Source of the DNA: Pedobacter sp. UBA4863
Lineage (GTDB): Bacteria > Bacteroidota > Bacteroidia > Sphingobacteriales > Sphingobacteriaceae
Direction of reading: 5' to 3'
Assembly (NCBI RefSeq): GCF_002399615.1
Contig: NZ_DHDZ01000059.1
Location: forward strand, 1-60,699
Length of the DNA stretch: 60,699 nucleotides
Both the position numbers and the translations under genes were made by a program. The notes beneath the pieces were generated by a model that was given only the letters and a program-made list of their open reading frames with translations, made no database searches and had not been told where the DNA came from. Positions 41,929 through 50,870 of this stretch are shown piece after piece; positions within the stretch are counted from its first letter, which is position 1; each line of letters opens with the position of its first letter.

Positions 41929-43812
41929 TTAAATTAACTCAACGCTGCGGCTAACAAATGCAGTTAGTTCTGCACCAGTTAGCATACCTTGAGATAGCAA
42001 GGCCAAATCAACCGCTTGTTTGGCAAATTTACTTTGCTCTTCTTCGCCAGCAGCTAAAATTTTGCTCACCAATTTATGATTGCCGTTAATGGCCACTTTG
42101 TAGCTATCAGGCATGTTGCCGTAGAAACTCATTCCACCGCCCATTTTAGCCATGTCTTTCATTCTACGCATAAACTCATCCATAGTAATGGTTACAGGCG
42201 CATCGTCTGGGTTTAAGCCAACCACCTCTACGGTATAACCTGGTTTGGTAATGGCTTTTTCGAAAATGCCCTTAACCGTAGTAGATTGTTCTTCGCTCAA
42301 TACCGATTCTAATTTCTCGTCTTTCTCAATTAGCTGGTTAGCTACCGAAGCATCTACACGTTTCCATGAAGTTTTTTCCAGTTTTTGCTCCATACTGCTC
42401 ACAAAGTGATTGTCGATTGCCGAATCCATTACCAGCACATCGTAACCTTTTTTCTCCGCAGCTTGGATAAAACCATCTTGCTTATCTAAATCAGTAGCGT
42501 ATAAATAAACTACGTTGCCATTTTTATCTGTTTGTGCAGCACTTACTTTTTCTTTGTATTCCTCAAGTGTAAAGGCTTCTTTTTTAGTGTTGGTTAACAA
42601 GGCAAAGTCTTTTGCTTTTTCGTAGAATTTCTCCTCGCTAATCATACCGTATTTCACGAACAGGCCAATATCGCCCCATTTCTCTTCAAAACTTTTGCGG
42701 TCTGCTTTAAACAGCTCGTTCAACTTATCAGCTACTTTTTTGGTGATGTAATTATTGATTTTCTTCACGTTGCCATCAGCCTGCAAGAAACTTCTCGAAA
42801 CGTTCAAAGGAATATCCGGACTATCAATTACACCGTGTAGCAACATCAAGAACTCAGGTACAATATCTTTCACTTCATCGGTAATAAATACCTGGCGAGA
42901 GAACAACTTGATTTTGTTACGTTGCATGTCGAAATCTTCTTTCAGCTTAGGGAAGTACAATACACCCGTTAAGTTAAAAGGATAATCAACATTTAGGTGG
43001 ATCCAGAACAATGGGTCATCAGAAAATGGATATAATTGCTTGTAAAAATCTAAGTAATCAGCATCTGACAAATCTGCAGGTGCTTTGGTCCAAATTGGGT
43101 TGGTGGTATTTACAATGTTATCAACTTCAACCGATGTATATTTAGCTTTTCCTTCCTCATCAACGCCATCTTCTACGCTGTCTGTTTTAGTGCCAAATTT
43201 AATGGGTACAGGTAAAAACTTAGCGTATTTATCTAAAATTTCTTGCAGTTTATGCTCGCTTAAAAACTCTTCGCTTTCTGCGTTTATGTGTAAAATAATA
43301 TCGGTGCCGCGAGTAGTTCTTGTTCCTTCCGAAATTTCAAATTCAGTACTGCCATCGCAAGTCCATTTTGCAGGTTCAGCGCCATCTTGGTACGATAAAG
43401 TATTGATTTCTACCAAGTCGGCAACCATAAATGCAGAATAGAAACCTAAACCGAACTTACCGATAATCTCGTTAGCATCTTTAGCATCCTTAAACTTCTC
43501 TACAAACTCGCTGGCACCCGAGAAAGCCACTTGGTTAATGTATTTTTTGATTTCTTCGGCAGTCATCCCCAAACCATTATCGCTAATGGTAATAGTTTTT
43601 GCTTTTTCATCCAATTTCACTTCTACCAAAGGTTGGCCAACCTCGCCGTTAAACTGACCTAGAGCGCCTAAGCGTTTAATCTTTTGCACCGCGTCAACCG
43701 CATTAGAAACTAATTCCCTTAAAAAGATTTCATTGTCCGAATACAGGAATTTCTTGATGATTGGGAAAATGTTTTCTGTGTGTATGGAAATACTTCCTTT
43801 TTCTGTTGTCAT
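41929..43812 (-). CDS. htpG: Chaperone HtpG (bacterial Hsp90)
   Basis: HtpG is an ATP-dependent cytoplasmic chaperone. This copy has 627 residues. The N-terminal ATPase reads FLRELVSNAVDAVQKI, TISDNGLGMTAEEI and GKFGLGFYSAFMVAD. The middle domain has PLFWIHLNVDYPFNLTGVLY and the catalytic arginine region SRSFLQ. The C-terminal dimerisation domain follows. It is a single gene bounded by a terminator. No heat-shock operator is visible. Confidence 0.96.
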   Translation of the reverse strand: MTTEKGSISIHTENIFPIIKKFLYSDNEIFLRELVSNAVDAVQKIKRLGALGQFNGEVGQPLVEVKLDEKAKTITISDNGLGMTAEEIKKYINQVAFSGASEFVEKFKDAKDANEIIGKFGLGFYSAFMVADLVEINTLSYQDGAEPAKWTCDGSTEFEISEGTRTTRGTDIILHINAESEEFLSEHKLQEILDKYAKFLPVPIKFGTKTDSVEDGVDEEGKAKYTSVEVDNIVNTTNPIWTKAPADLSDADYLDFYKQLYPFSDDPLFWIHLNVDYPFNLTGVLYFPKLKEDFDMQRNKIKLFSRQVFITDEVKDIVPEFLMLLHGVIDSPDIPLNVSRSFLQADGNVKKINNYITKKVADKLNELFKADRKSFEEKWGDIGLFVKYGMISEEKFYEKAKDFALLTNTKKEAFTLEEYKEKVSAAQTDKNGNVVYLYATDLDKQDGFIQAAEKKGYDVLVMDSAIDNHFVSSMEQKLEKTSWKRVDASVANQLIEKDEKLESVLSEEQSTTVKGIFEKAITKPGYTVEVVGLNPDDAPVTITMDEFMRRMKDMAKMGGGMSFYGNMPDSYKVAINGNHKLVSKILAAGEEEQSKFAKQAVDLALLSQGMLTGAELTAFVSRSVELI

Positions 43813-43935
43813 ATCTTAAAAAATTTTTTTGCTTATACACATGTTTATCAAGGCTTGTTCCAAAGTGAAATATAGGTCAAAGTGGCAGGGTGTTTTAAAT
43901 TTGAAAAGCAGTTCCGGTAATTCTTCGGTTTCGAA

Positions 43936-44006
43936 AGTCCCGCTTTCCGCTTTACTTTGGGGCAAACACATAGGTTTGCCCCTACGTGTTCGCTTCAATC
44001 GGGTTT
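43936..44006 (-). repeat. AAACCCG...AAAGCGGGACT dispersed repeat, copy 3
   Basis: Read on the minus strand it begins AAACCCGATTGAAGCGAACA and ends GGAAAGCGGGACT, with an inner GGGGCAAA/TTTGCCCC hairpin. It shares both ends with 264-335. The gap 43813-44215 also holds the GC-rich repeat at 44170-44193. Confidence 0.6.
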
Positions 44007-44169
44007 GATTAACAAAAAACAGTGCTGTAAAACCGTGCAAATCTCACAAGCATATCGCAGATTATCATTTACAATAACAAAGCTTAGTGTTCTTTGTGTC
44101 TTCGTGGTTAAAATTCAATTTACTAATCTTTAAACAATCTATATACTGTAAAATTATCGTATTTGCCAA

Positions 44170-44193
44170 ACTCCCCTTTAGGGGTTGGGGGTT
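44170..44193. repeat. CCCCTTTAGGGG repeat upstream of the M16 gene
   Basis: CTCCCCTTTAGGGGTTGGGG belongs to the family at 4474, 17802, 17910 and 26530. Its TTTA (44177-44180) is 19 bases before a TATCTTTG box. Confidence 0.7.
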
Positions 44194-44207
44194 AATCTGT
44201 ATCTTTG
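44177..44207 (+). promoter_or_regulatory. Candidate promoter of the M16 peptidase gene
   Basis: TTTA (44177-44180), a 19-base spacer and TATCTTTG (44200-44207) approximate the Bacteroidota consensus. The -7 box ends eight bases before the ATG. Confidence 0.55.
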
Positions 44208-44215
44208 CCGCTTCA

Positions 44216-45448
44216 ATGGAGTACAACGTACATACACTTAAAAATGGCATCCGTATTTTGCATGTTCCCACTGCCTCGGCAATATCGCATGCCTGTATTT
44301 TAGTTAATGCTGGCTCCCGCGACGAAGAAGATGCACAAATGGGTTTGGCTCATTTCATCGAGCATCTTATTTTTAAGCGTACCGAAAAGCGCAATACTAC
44401 TCAAATTTTAAACAGATTAGAAAGTGTTGGTGCCGACTTAAACGCCTACACCACCAAAGAATATACCTGTATTCATGCTTCTTTTCTTCGTCCTTATTTA
44501 GATAGAACTTTAGAACTTTTTAACGATATCGTTTTCCATTCTACCTTTCCAGTAGATGAGATAGAAAAGGAAAAGGGCGTGGTTTTAGACGAAATTGCAT
44601 CTTACCTAGACCAGCCCGAAGAAGCCATTAACGACGATTTTGAAGACATTCTTTTTAGAGGGCATCAATTTGGTAGAAATATCTTAGGTACTCCAGAAAC
44701 GGTTTCCCGTTTATCTAAAAAAGATATTCAATCTTTTATTAAAAGTAAATATCGTACCGATCAAATGGTGATTGCTGTTTTGGGTAACTATTCGTTAAAT
44801 AAACTGGTTAAAATAGGGGAGAAGTACTTTGCTGAAGTTCCGGGAAATACAAATGCTAGCCCTAGAATAGTACCTCCTATTAATTCTTCATCACATCAAA
44901 TAGTTGATAAACAAATTGCCCAAAGCCATTGCATGATGGGTACGCAAACTTATTCTTTACACCACCCTTATAAAACGGGTTTGTTGTTGTTAAATAACTT
45001 GTTTGGTGGCAACGGAATGAGTTCGGTTCTTAACCTGCAGCTACGGGAAAAATACGGTATCGCTTATACTATCGAATCGGCGTATAGCCCACTTTCTGAT
45101 ACGGGGATTTTTGCCATTTACTTTGGCACCGACAAAGAAAAAGCCGAAAAGGCGATGCAGCTTATCCGTAAGGAAATGAACAAGCTAAAACAAAAGCCGT
45201 TAACCGAAATACAGTTGCATAAAGCACAAAATAAGTTTATTGGGCAAATTGCTTTAGGAGAAGAGAACAGAATAGGATTGATTATTGCAATGGCAAAAAG
45301 CCTGTTAGACTATAACCAAATTGACAGTTTGGAAGCAGTGTTTCAAAAAATTAGACAAGTGAGTGTTTTAGATATGAATAACATCATCCACGATGTGTTT
45401 GATGAAAGTAAGTGGACCAGCCTGTTATTTAATCCGACGGAAGGATAA
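44216..45448 (+). CDS. M16 family zinc metallopeptidase (pitrilysin-like)
   Basis: This 410-residue processing-peptidase-like enzyme has the inverted zinc motif HFIEH (H46, E49, H50), followed by the downstream glutamate region in KGVVLDEIASYLD. The C-terminal half shows the second, inactive M16 domain (LREKYGIAYTIESAYSP). It is cytoplasmic by lack of a signal peptide. The ORF is open from 44087, but the first 43 residues are translated from a repeat and a promoter, so the ATG at 44216 was chosen. Confidence 0.9.
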   Translation: MEYNVHTLKNGIRILHVPTASAISHACILVNAGSRDEEDAQMGLAHFIEHLIFKRTEKRNTTQILNRLESVGADLNAYTTKEYTCIHASFLRPYLDRTLELFNDIVFHSTFPVDEIEKEKGVVLDEIASYLDQPEEAINDDFEDILFRGHQFGRNILGTPETVSRLSKKDIQSFIKSKYRTDQMVIAVLGNYSLNKLVKIGEKYFAEVPGNTNASPRIVPPINSSSHQIVDKQIAQSHCMMGTQTYSLHHPYKTGLLLLNNLFGGNGMSSVLNLQLREKYGIAYTIESAYSPLSDTGIFAIYFGTDKEKAEKAMQLIRKEMNKLKQKPLTEIQLHKAQNKFIGQIALGEENRIGLIIAMAKSLLDYNQIDSLEAVFQKIRQVSVLDMNNIIHDVFDESKWTSLLFNPTEG

Positions 45449-45489
45449 GGGTCTTAAGCCTGCATCTTTTACCTTAAACCTGAAATTTG

Positions 45490-45552
45490 TACCTTTGTAG
45501 CATGAACCATGATGGTTTACGTTTCTTGAAAAAGAATTCCCAAAACCATCAT
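45490..45552 (+). promoter_or_regulatory. Promoter and hairpin leader of def
   Basis: TACCTTTG at 45490-45497, with TTTT 19 bases upstream, fits the consensus. The predicted leader then contains ATGATGGTTT (45509-45518) and AAACCATCAT (45543-45552), a perfect 10-bp stem with a 24-base loop, 34 bases before the def start. Confidence 0.5.
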
Positions 45553-45586
45553 AGCTCACCAATCATTAGAAAAGATAAAAACAACG

Positions 45587-46144
45587 ATGAAATTATCAAT
45601 TGTAGCCTATGGCGATCCAGTTTTAAAGAAGGTTTGCGAACCCATAGACGAAAATTACCCGAATTTAAACGAGCTGATAGCAAATATGTGGGAAACCATG
45701 TACAATGCCAGTGGCGTTGGTTTGGCTGCACCCCAAGTTGCTTTGCCAATTCGTTTGTTTGTGGTTGATACCGGTGATATTGATGACGAACCTCGTTACA
45801 AAAAAGTATTCATCAATGCACAGATTTTAGAAGAAACCGGAGAACCTTGGGGCTTTACCGAAGGTTGTTTAAGTATTCCTGAAATTAGAGAAGAGGTTTT
45901 TCGCAAACCGAACATTTTGATTAGCTATTACGATGAAAACTGGACAAAGCACGAAGAACAGGTTTCGGGTTTTGCAGCTCGTGTAATACAGCATGAATAT
46001 GACCATATTGAAGGCAAGTTGTTTACCGAAAAAATAAATATGTTGCGTAAACAGTTGATTAAAGGAAAGCTAGATAAGATATCGAAAGGTGAAATCCATC
46101 CAGATTATAAAATGAAGTTTCCAAGGCAGAATAAAAGAAGATAA
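45587..46144 (+). CDS. def: Peptide deformylase
   Basis: Def removes the formyl group from the N terminus of new proteins in the cytoplasm using Fe(II) or Zn. This copy has 185 residues. The three family motifs are present: GVGLAAPQV, EGCLSIP (ligand C94) and QHEYDH (H136, E137, H140). It follows the M16 gene on the same strand but has its own promoter and ends at a strong terminator. Confidence 0.96.
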   Translation: MKLSIVAYGDPVLKKVCEPIDENYPNLNELIANMWETMYNASGVGLAAPQVALPIRLFVVDTGDIDDEPRYKKVFINAQILEETGEPWGFTEGCLSIPEIREEVFRKPNILISYYDENWTKHEEQVSGFAARVIQHEYDHIEGKLFTEKINMLRKQLIKGKLDKISKGEIHPDYKMKFPRQNKRR

Positions 46145-46145
46145 C

Positions 46146-46175
46146 AGAAAGCCCCAAAATATTTTGGGGCTTTCT
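46146..46175. terminator. Bidirectional terminator between def and the DUF4097-like gene
   Basis: The perfect palindrome AGAAAGCCCCAAAAT/ATTTTGGGGCTTTCT has no separate loop beyond AAAATATTTT. It separates two convergent genes. Confidence 0.8.
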
Positions 46176-46193
46176 GTTTATAGTTTGTGTGGT

Positions 46194-47264
46194 TTATTTT
46201 CGTAAATAGATTTTACCGTAAGTAGATTTAAGCACAATTTTCTCTCCTCCACCGTTTAGTTTGCCATTTATTATTGTACCTCTGCTTGAGAAGGAACTAG
46301 AAATAGGGAAATCATAAGTAAAACCAGTGCCAGATACAGTGTTAGTTGGCTTTAATGTTTCTGTCAGCTTTCCACTAACGATAGAGGATGCCGTACTTTT
46401 AGCTTTAAGGTGTTTGCCTTCAACTGTTGTTGGATGAGTACTAATTATCGGGGCAGGTTCACCGTTTACAATTACTTCGTTAATACCTTTAGTTTTGATG
46501 TCTTTTACAAGCACTTGTGGAGAGGAATTGTCAGAAACAATTACAGTAGCAGGTTTTCCTCTTACACTTATCGCATTTAGATACTGGTTCTCGTTAGATT
46601 GCTTCTCTTCAACTACTAATTTTAAATCTTTTGCTGCGTACAAAGTTTCGTACATGGTGTTAATAGCCATATCCGCTTTAGTGTTTTCTGGTACGGTAAC
46701 ATCAATAAAGCCATACACCGAAACCAAAGAGATGGGTCCTTTAAAAGAAGGGGTTAATTTACCTTCGATGTTGCCACGAAGCGTTTTAATGCTAACTGGG
46801 CCAGTAACATTTTTAAGGCTAATGTGTTCGTATTGGGTAGAAGCATCAATCTCTGTTTTTATATTGCTTAACGTAATTACGGTAGAATCTCCTTGCATTA
46901 ATCCAGCTGTTTTTATAGATAACGCTACATTTTGTGGAAGTTTTACGGTTAAGCTAAGCTCTTTTTCTATTGCAGCCACAAATGTTATATTGTCTTTTTC
47001 TGTGATGCTAATTCCAATGCCGGTATTATCAAAGCCAAAGTTACCTAGTGCACTTAGACCCGCTGCTCTTGGGTCGTCAGTTTTTTCTTTTGTGCCAGTT
47101 GCAGAAAAAATAATTTCTTTTCCTTCGTAACCTTCAACTTTTAGGTTAGAAATATTGTTTAACACTAATTTTCCGCCAGTTTTTGCTAGCTTAAACTCTT
47201 TTTGCGCCAATGCTTGTACTGCTGTAAAGAGCAATATCGAAGCTATAATTTTCAATTTTTTCAT
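46194..47264 (-). CDS. DUF4097-like secreted beta-repeat protein
   Basis: This 356-residue protein has a signal peptide (about 1-20, AVQALAQ). Repeated short beta strands with TGGKLVLNNISNLKVEGYEG and LRGNIEGKLTPSFKGPISLV resemble the DUF4097 adhesin-like beta-helix. The C terminus ends with a similar strand, KIVLKSTYGKIYLRK. It is the last gene of the sigma/anti-sigma cluster and is probably its target or sensor. Localisation is envelope; the role is unknown. Confidence 0.7.
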   Translation of the reverse strand: MKKLKIIASILLFTAVQALAQKEFKLAKTGGKLVLNNISNLKVEGYEGKEIIFSATGTKEKTDDPRAAGLSALGNFGFDNTGIGISITEKDNITFVAAIEKELSLTVKLPQNVALSIKTAGLMQGDSTVITLSNIKTEIDASTQYEHISLKNVTGPVSIKTLRGNIEGKLTPSFKGPISLVSVYGFIDVTVPENTKADMAINTMYETLYAAKDLKLVVEEKQSNENQYLNAISVRGKPATVIVSDNSSPQVLVKDIKTKGINEVIVNGEPAPIISTHPTTVEGKHLKAKSTASSIVSGKLTETLKPTNTVSGTGFTYDFPISSSFSSRGTIINGKLNGGGEKIVLKSTYGKIYLRK

Positions 47265-47300
47265 CTGTATAGTTTTTAATGATGATGTTCTTCTGTTTGC

Positions 47301-48065
47301 TTAATTATTGTTCGTTAATAAGGCATAATAAACCTGTTCTTTAACAGCTTCTACCGTAAAAGGATTGTTGGCCATGGCAATCAATTTATCAGTAGTTTGT
47401 GGGCTGCTGCTGTTGCCCATTATCTTTACCAGTTCTAGCTGTACAATTGGATCTTTTTGCTTGCTCAATCCAACCATCAACTGTTCATGGATATATTTAT
47501 CGTTTGAGAATGTTGATAAAACCTCTAAAGCGGCTAACCTTACATTGTCGTTGCCGTCTTCGTTAAAAGTTCTGCAAAGTTCAATCTTCATTTTTTCATT
47601 TAAAGTAGTTAATGACCTAGCTTTTATAAGGGCATCCATTCTTTTGGCAACCGATGAGCTATCGCTTAAACCTGTATAGATTTCTTGATATGCCTCAATC
47701 TTTGGGTGATGAGCGACAAAGTTTCTTTGTTTACTAATCGTGCTTTTTTGTTTTATAGGCTCAACTTCTACCGTAGAAATAACAGGTTGTTCAATACTTT
47801 CATTCTTATTTGATACAAGCAACGGTGCGGTGTTGGTTAGCTCACTTTTTTCTTGCGAAAGAAACAAATAAGCTCCGGTTACTATAAACAGCGAGCAAGC
47901 AACTGCCAACCAAGTGTAGATAAGTTTCTGCTTTTTCTGCGTTTGTACCTGTTGGCGCGCTTTTAAATTACCTAAAATATTGCCTAGCATGTTTGGAGGC
48001 AAAGCTTCATTCTCAAAAGCATCTTTATGCTCTTGAATATATTGCTTAAAAAAATCACGTTCCAT
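47301..48065 (-). CDS. Probable anti-sigma factor with HEAT-like repeats
   Basis: This 254-residue protein has a cytoplasmic N-terminal segment (about 1-47), one membrane helix (about 49-68) and a periplasmic C-terminal part. The last 120 residues (IELCRTFNEDGNDNVRLAAL, VQLELVKIMGNSSS) look like HEAT-type helical repeats. It overlaps the ECF sigma gene by 11 bases, the usual arrangement for a cognate anti-sigma. It lacks the zinc-binding motif of ZAS-type anti-sigmas. Confidence 0.7.
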   Translation of the reverse strand: MERDFFKQYIQEHKDAFENEALPPNMLGNILGNLKARQQVQTQKKQKLIYTWLAVACSLFIVTGAYLFLSQEKSELTNTAPLLVSNKNESIEQPVISTVEVEPIKQKSTISKQRNFVAHHPKIEAYQEIYTGLSDSSSVAKRMDALIKARSLTTLNEKMKIELCRTFNEDGNDNVRLAALEVLSTFSNDKYIHEQLMVGLSKQKDPIVQLELVKIMGNSSSPQTTDKLIAMANNPFTVEAVKEQVYYALLTNNN

Positions 48066-48618
48066 AGTATGCTTTATCTTTTAATGCTGTAAAAATTTTT
48101 TTCTTCGCTCGATGGTACTGACTGCGTACTGTTGCATGGCTAATGCCGAGCATTTTTCCTATTTCTTCTTGTCCAATATCTTCAAATAGATGTAATGAGA
48201 CAATGGTTCTGTAACCGTCGGGCAAATTGGCTATTGCCTTTTTAATATCCTCAATTTGGCACTGAAAAAGGAACTCTTCGCTAATGTCAATTTCTTCGTC
48301 TGCAACTGTTTCCAACTGGCTTTCATCAGTAAAAACCATTTTTCTTTTTCGCAAGGCAGATATTGCTTGGTTCAGGGCAATCCGTTTTAACCAACCCTCA
48401 AAGTTGCTTTGGTTTTTTAACTTACCAAGCTGCTCAAAAGCTGTACAAAACGCTTCCTGTACTATGTCTTCGCTTTCCGCAGTGTTGCCCATTACCCTAA
48501 AAACGGCATGATAAATACGCTTTGCATATTTATTGTATAGCAGGGCATAGCCTTTTTCTTCGCCGGCTAAACATTGCTTTACCAGTTCTTGTTCGTTTAT
48601 AGAGATACTCAGGTGCAA
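48055..48618 (-). CDS. ECF-type RNA polymerase sigma factor
   Basis: This 187-residue sigma-70 family member has region 2 (YNKYAKRIYHAVFRVMG, EDIVQEAFCTAFEQL) and region 4 (LPDGYRTIVSLHLFEDIG, MLGISHATVRSQYHRAKKKI), with no region 1.1 or 3. It precedes its probable anti-sigma and a DUF4097-like gene. It probably autoregulates this cluster. No -35/-10 element of its regulon could be identified here. Confidence 0.9.
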   Translation of the reverse strand: MHLSISINEQELVKQCLAGEEKGYALLYNKYAKRIYHAVFRVMGNTAESEDIVQEAFCTAFEQLGKLKNQSNFEGWLKRIALNQAISALRKRKMVFTDESQLETVADEEIDISEEFLFQCQIEDIKKAIANLPDGYRTIVSLHLFEDIGQEEIGKMLGISHATVRSQYHRAKKKIFTALKDKAYYGT

Positions 48619-48799
48619 GGGTTAAAACTTATTTCTACTAATTTCTTAAAACTTTGCGTTATTCTAGCTTTTAATTAAACCGCATAGCTTTTTGGCTGCT
48701 AACTATAAGATAGTCGCAAAGACAGAAGTTTTGTTGCACGAGAAATGAAAAAAATATTTAAAACCTGAGGAATTAGGTTTAATGGAGTGGAAAAGTTAC

Positions 48800-49441
48800 C
48801 TATTGTTCTGAACTCCTAGCTTTATCGCCGTTAAAGATTTCTTGCATTAACTTGCCCCAGGCAAATGGGTTTAACAGCGGATTGGTCTGGCGCATATTCA
48901 CGTTCATCATCCTATCGAAATTATAACGATAATTGGCATTGCTAATCTCTCCGGCATCTCTAGGCAGGGTAAGTTTCATGCCATTAATACTTTGGCGAGA
49001 GAGGTTCTTCTTGGCAATGGCCATGTCATCATCGGCTACCTTTAAAGAAAGGAAATCTTTATTAAACTCTTCTACCGTAGCCCAAGGGTTTACCCTCACG
49101 GTTTTAAGGTAAACCACTTCCGATTTAATTTGAACCATTGCCGTGTATTTATTATCTACAATGGCTTTAGGAAGCGCTAATGTTTTGCTCGTAAAGCCAA
49201 CTGCCGAAAACATTACCGTATCGCCGGGGTTAACCACAAAAGAGAAAAAGCCTTGGTAGTTAGCGGCGTATTTTTGCGATTTGTTGCTGAGGTTGGTAAT
49301 GGTAACATAAGGCACAACCATATTGCTGTCGGCATCGGTAACAATACCAGAAAACTGAACTAATTTGTTTTTTGGGTTCTTGTCTTGTGCAAAAACCGAG
49401 TTAACAACTAAAAGCAATATGACGATAAAAGAAAATTTCAT
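48800..49441 (-). CDS. Secreted CarboxypepD_reg-like protein
   Basis: This 213-residue protein has a signal peptide (about 1-18). An N-terminal carboxypeptidase-regulatory-like beta domain (about 28-105) shows FSGIVTDADSNMVVPYVTIT and GFFSFVVNPGDTVMFSAVGF. The C-terminal part is helical and asparagine-rich and does not match a TonB-dependent receptor. It is envelope-located. It is a single gene. Confidence 0.8.
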   Translation of the reverse strand: MKFSFIVILLLVVNSVFAQDKNPKNKLVQFSGIVTDADSNMVVPYVTITNLSNKSQKYAANYQGFFSFVVNPGDTVMFSAVGFTSKTLALPKAIVDNKYTAMVQIKSEVVYLKTVRVNPWATVEEFNKDFLSLKVADDDMAIAKKNLSRQSINGMKLTLPRDAGEISNANYRYNFDRMMNVNMRQTNPLLNPFAWGKLMQEIFNGDKARSSEQ

Positions 49442-49509
49442 TTGTAATACAATGATAGAACAAATGTATATGCTATCGAGTTTCTATTTGGTTAAAATGT
49501 GTTAAATTG

Positions 49510-49755
49510 TTACGCTTGCTCGGCTAAATCAACGGCCTCAACACCTTTAATTTCTGGTACGGCTTTAATAATAGCTTGCTCAATACCTGCCTTCATGGTC
49601 ATGAAACTCATTTTACATGAGCCGCAGCTGCCAAGCAATCTCACTTTTACAATATGATCAGATGTAATTTCTTCAATGGCCACATTACCTCCATCAGCTA
49701 TCAAATAAGGTCTGATAGTTTCTAAAGCTTCCTCTACTCTTGCTATTAAATCCAT
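49510..49755 (-). CDS. NifU-like iron-sulfur scaffold protein
   Basis: This 81-residue Nfu-type domain carries or transfers Fe-S clusters. The motif CGSC (C44, C47) lies in LLGSCGSCKMS, and the N-terminal half reads IRPYLIADGGNVAIEEI. The ORF starts 14 residues further upstream at 49797, but the extension MLNFYYFYLFKINS is not family-like. It lies 50 bases downstream of mrp on the same strand; both act in Fe-S cluster delivery. Confidence 0.92.
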   Translation of the reverse strand: MDLIARVEEALETIRPYLIADGGNVAIEEITSDHIVKVRLLGSCGSCKMSFMTMKAGIEQAIIKAVPEIKGVEAVDLAEQA

Positions 49756-49805
49756 GCTGTTAATTTTAAAAAGATAAAAATAATAAAAATTTAGCAATTA
49801 GCCGT

Positions 49806-50870
49806 TTATTGCACATTGTGGATGGAAATCTGCTGCGCTATTTTTCCGGCAATTTCTTTAAATGAAATAGCTTGTGGATGATCTGTTTGTAGCGCAATTG
49901 GTGCCCCTTTATCTCCAGCTGCTGTAATGCTTTGCACTAATGGGATTTCGCCCAAAAATGGCACTTCAAAACGTTGTGCTAATTCTTTTCCTCCGTCTTT
50001 GCCAAAAATGTAGTACTTGTTATCTGGTAATTCTTCTGGCGTAAAATAAGCCATGTTCTCTATCACGCCCAAAACAGGGATGTTAATACCCTGCATACCG
50101 AACATCATCAATCCTTTTCTAGTATCTGCAAGTGCAACCTGTTGTGGTGTGGTTACAATTACCGCTCCCGCTATTGGGAAACTCTGACTAATGGTAATAT
50201 GGATATCGCCAGTGCCTGGAGGAAGATCTACCAAAAGATAATCTAGCTCGCCCCAGTCGGCATCGTTAAAAAGCTGTTTAATTGCATTTGAGGCCATTGG
50301 CCCACGCCAAGGCACGGGTTGGTCTGGGTCTGAGAAAAAGCCCAAAGAAAGCAGCTTAATACCGTATTTCTCTATCGGAAGAATTAAAGTTTTTCCATCG
50401 GCAGTTTCTTTGGCACTTGGTTTTGCCCCAACCAAATCAAACATAATAGGTACCGATGGGCCATAAATATCTGCATCTATTAAGCCCACTTTAGCACCAT
50501 CGGCAGCTAAGGTAACGGCCAAATTGCTCGCTACAGTAGATTTGCCTACGCCTCCTTTACCCGAAGAGATTAAGATGATATTTTTGATGGCTTTTAGCTG
50601 GCTAATGTCCATTGGTTTGGTTACTCTCGAAGTAATAGTAATGTCTATTTCTGCTGCTGCATCTACAAAGTGTTTTACTGCGTTGGTGCAGGCATTTTTC
50701 AGCATGTCTTTCATGGGGCAGGCAGGAGTGGTTAACTCGAGCGTAAAAGACACTTTTTTATCTTCAATTTTAACATCCTTGATCATTTTCAAGGTCACCA
50801 GGTCTTTTTTCAAATCTGGGTCTTCTACATGGCTAAGTGCAGCTAAAACTTTTTCCTCGGTAATTGTCAT
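49806..50870 (-). CDS. mrp: Mrp/NBP35-family Fe-S cluster carrier ATPase
   Basis: This 354-residue P-loop protein delivers Fe-S clusters to apoproteins. The N-terminal MIP18/DUF59 domain (about 1-85) has VEDPDLKKDLVTLKMI. The deviant Walker A is GKGGVGKST, followed by DADIYGPSVPIMFDL and DLPPGTGD. The common C-terminal CXXC is absent, as in many Bacteroidota homologs (ENMAYFTPEELPDNKYYIFG). A promoter-like TAATTTTG ends five bases before ATG 50870, so the seven extra residues from 50891 are probably untranslated. nfu follows. Confidence 0.92.
   Translation of the reverse strand: MTITEEKVLAALSHVEDPDLKKDLVTLKMIKDVKIEDKKVSFTLELTTPACPMKDMLKNACTNAVKHFVDAAAEIDITITSRVTKPMDISQLKAIKNIILISSGKGGVGKSTVASNLAVTLAADGAKVGLIDADIYGPSVPIMFDLVGAKPSAKETADGKTLILPIEKYGIKLLSLGFFSDPDQPVPWRGPMASNAIKQLFNDADWGELDYLLVDLPPGTGDIHITISQSFPIAGAVIVTTPQQVALADTRKGLMMFGMQGINIPVLGVIENMAYFTPEELPDNKYYIFGKDGGKELAQRFEVPFLGEIPLVQSITAAGDKGAPIALQTDHPQAISFKEIAGKIAQQISIHNVQ

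Noticed and set aside
43816..44040. 74-residue ORF on the minus strand
   Set aside because: It lies over an AAACCCG-type repeat and has no family features.
45487..45768. 93-residue ORF overlapping def
   Set aside because: It runs out of frame through the def gene and its leader hairpin; def has all family motifs.
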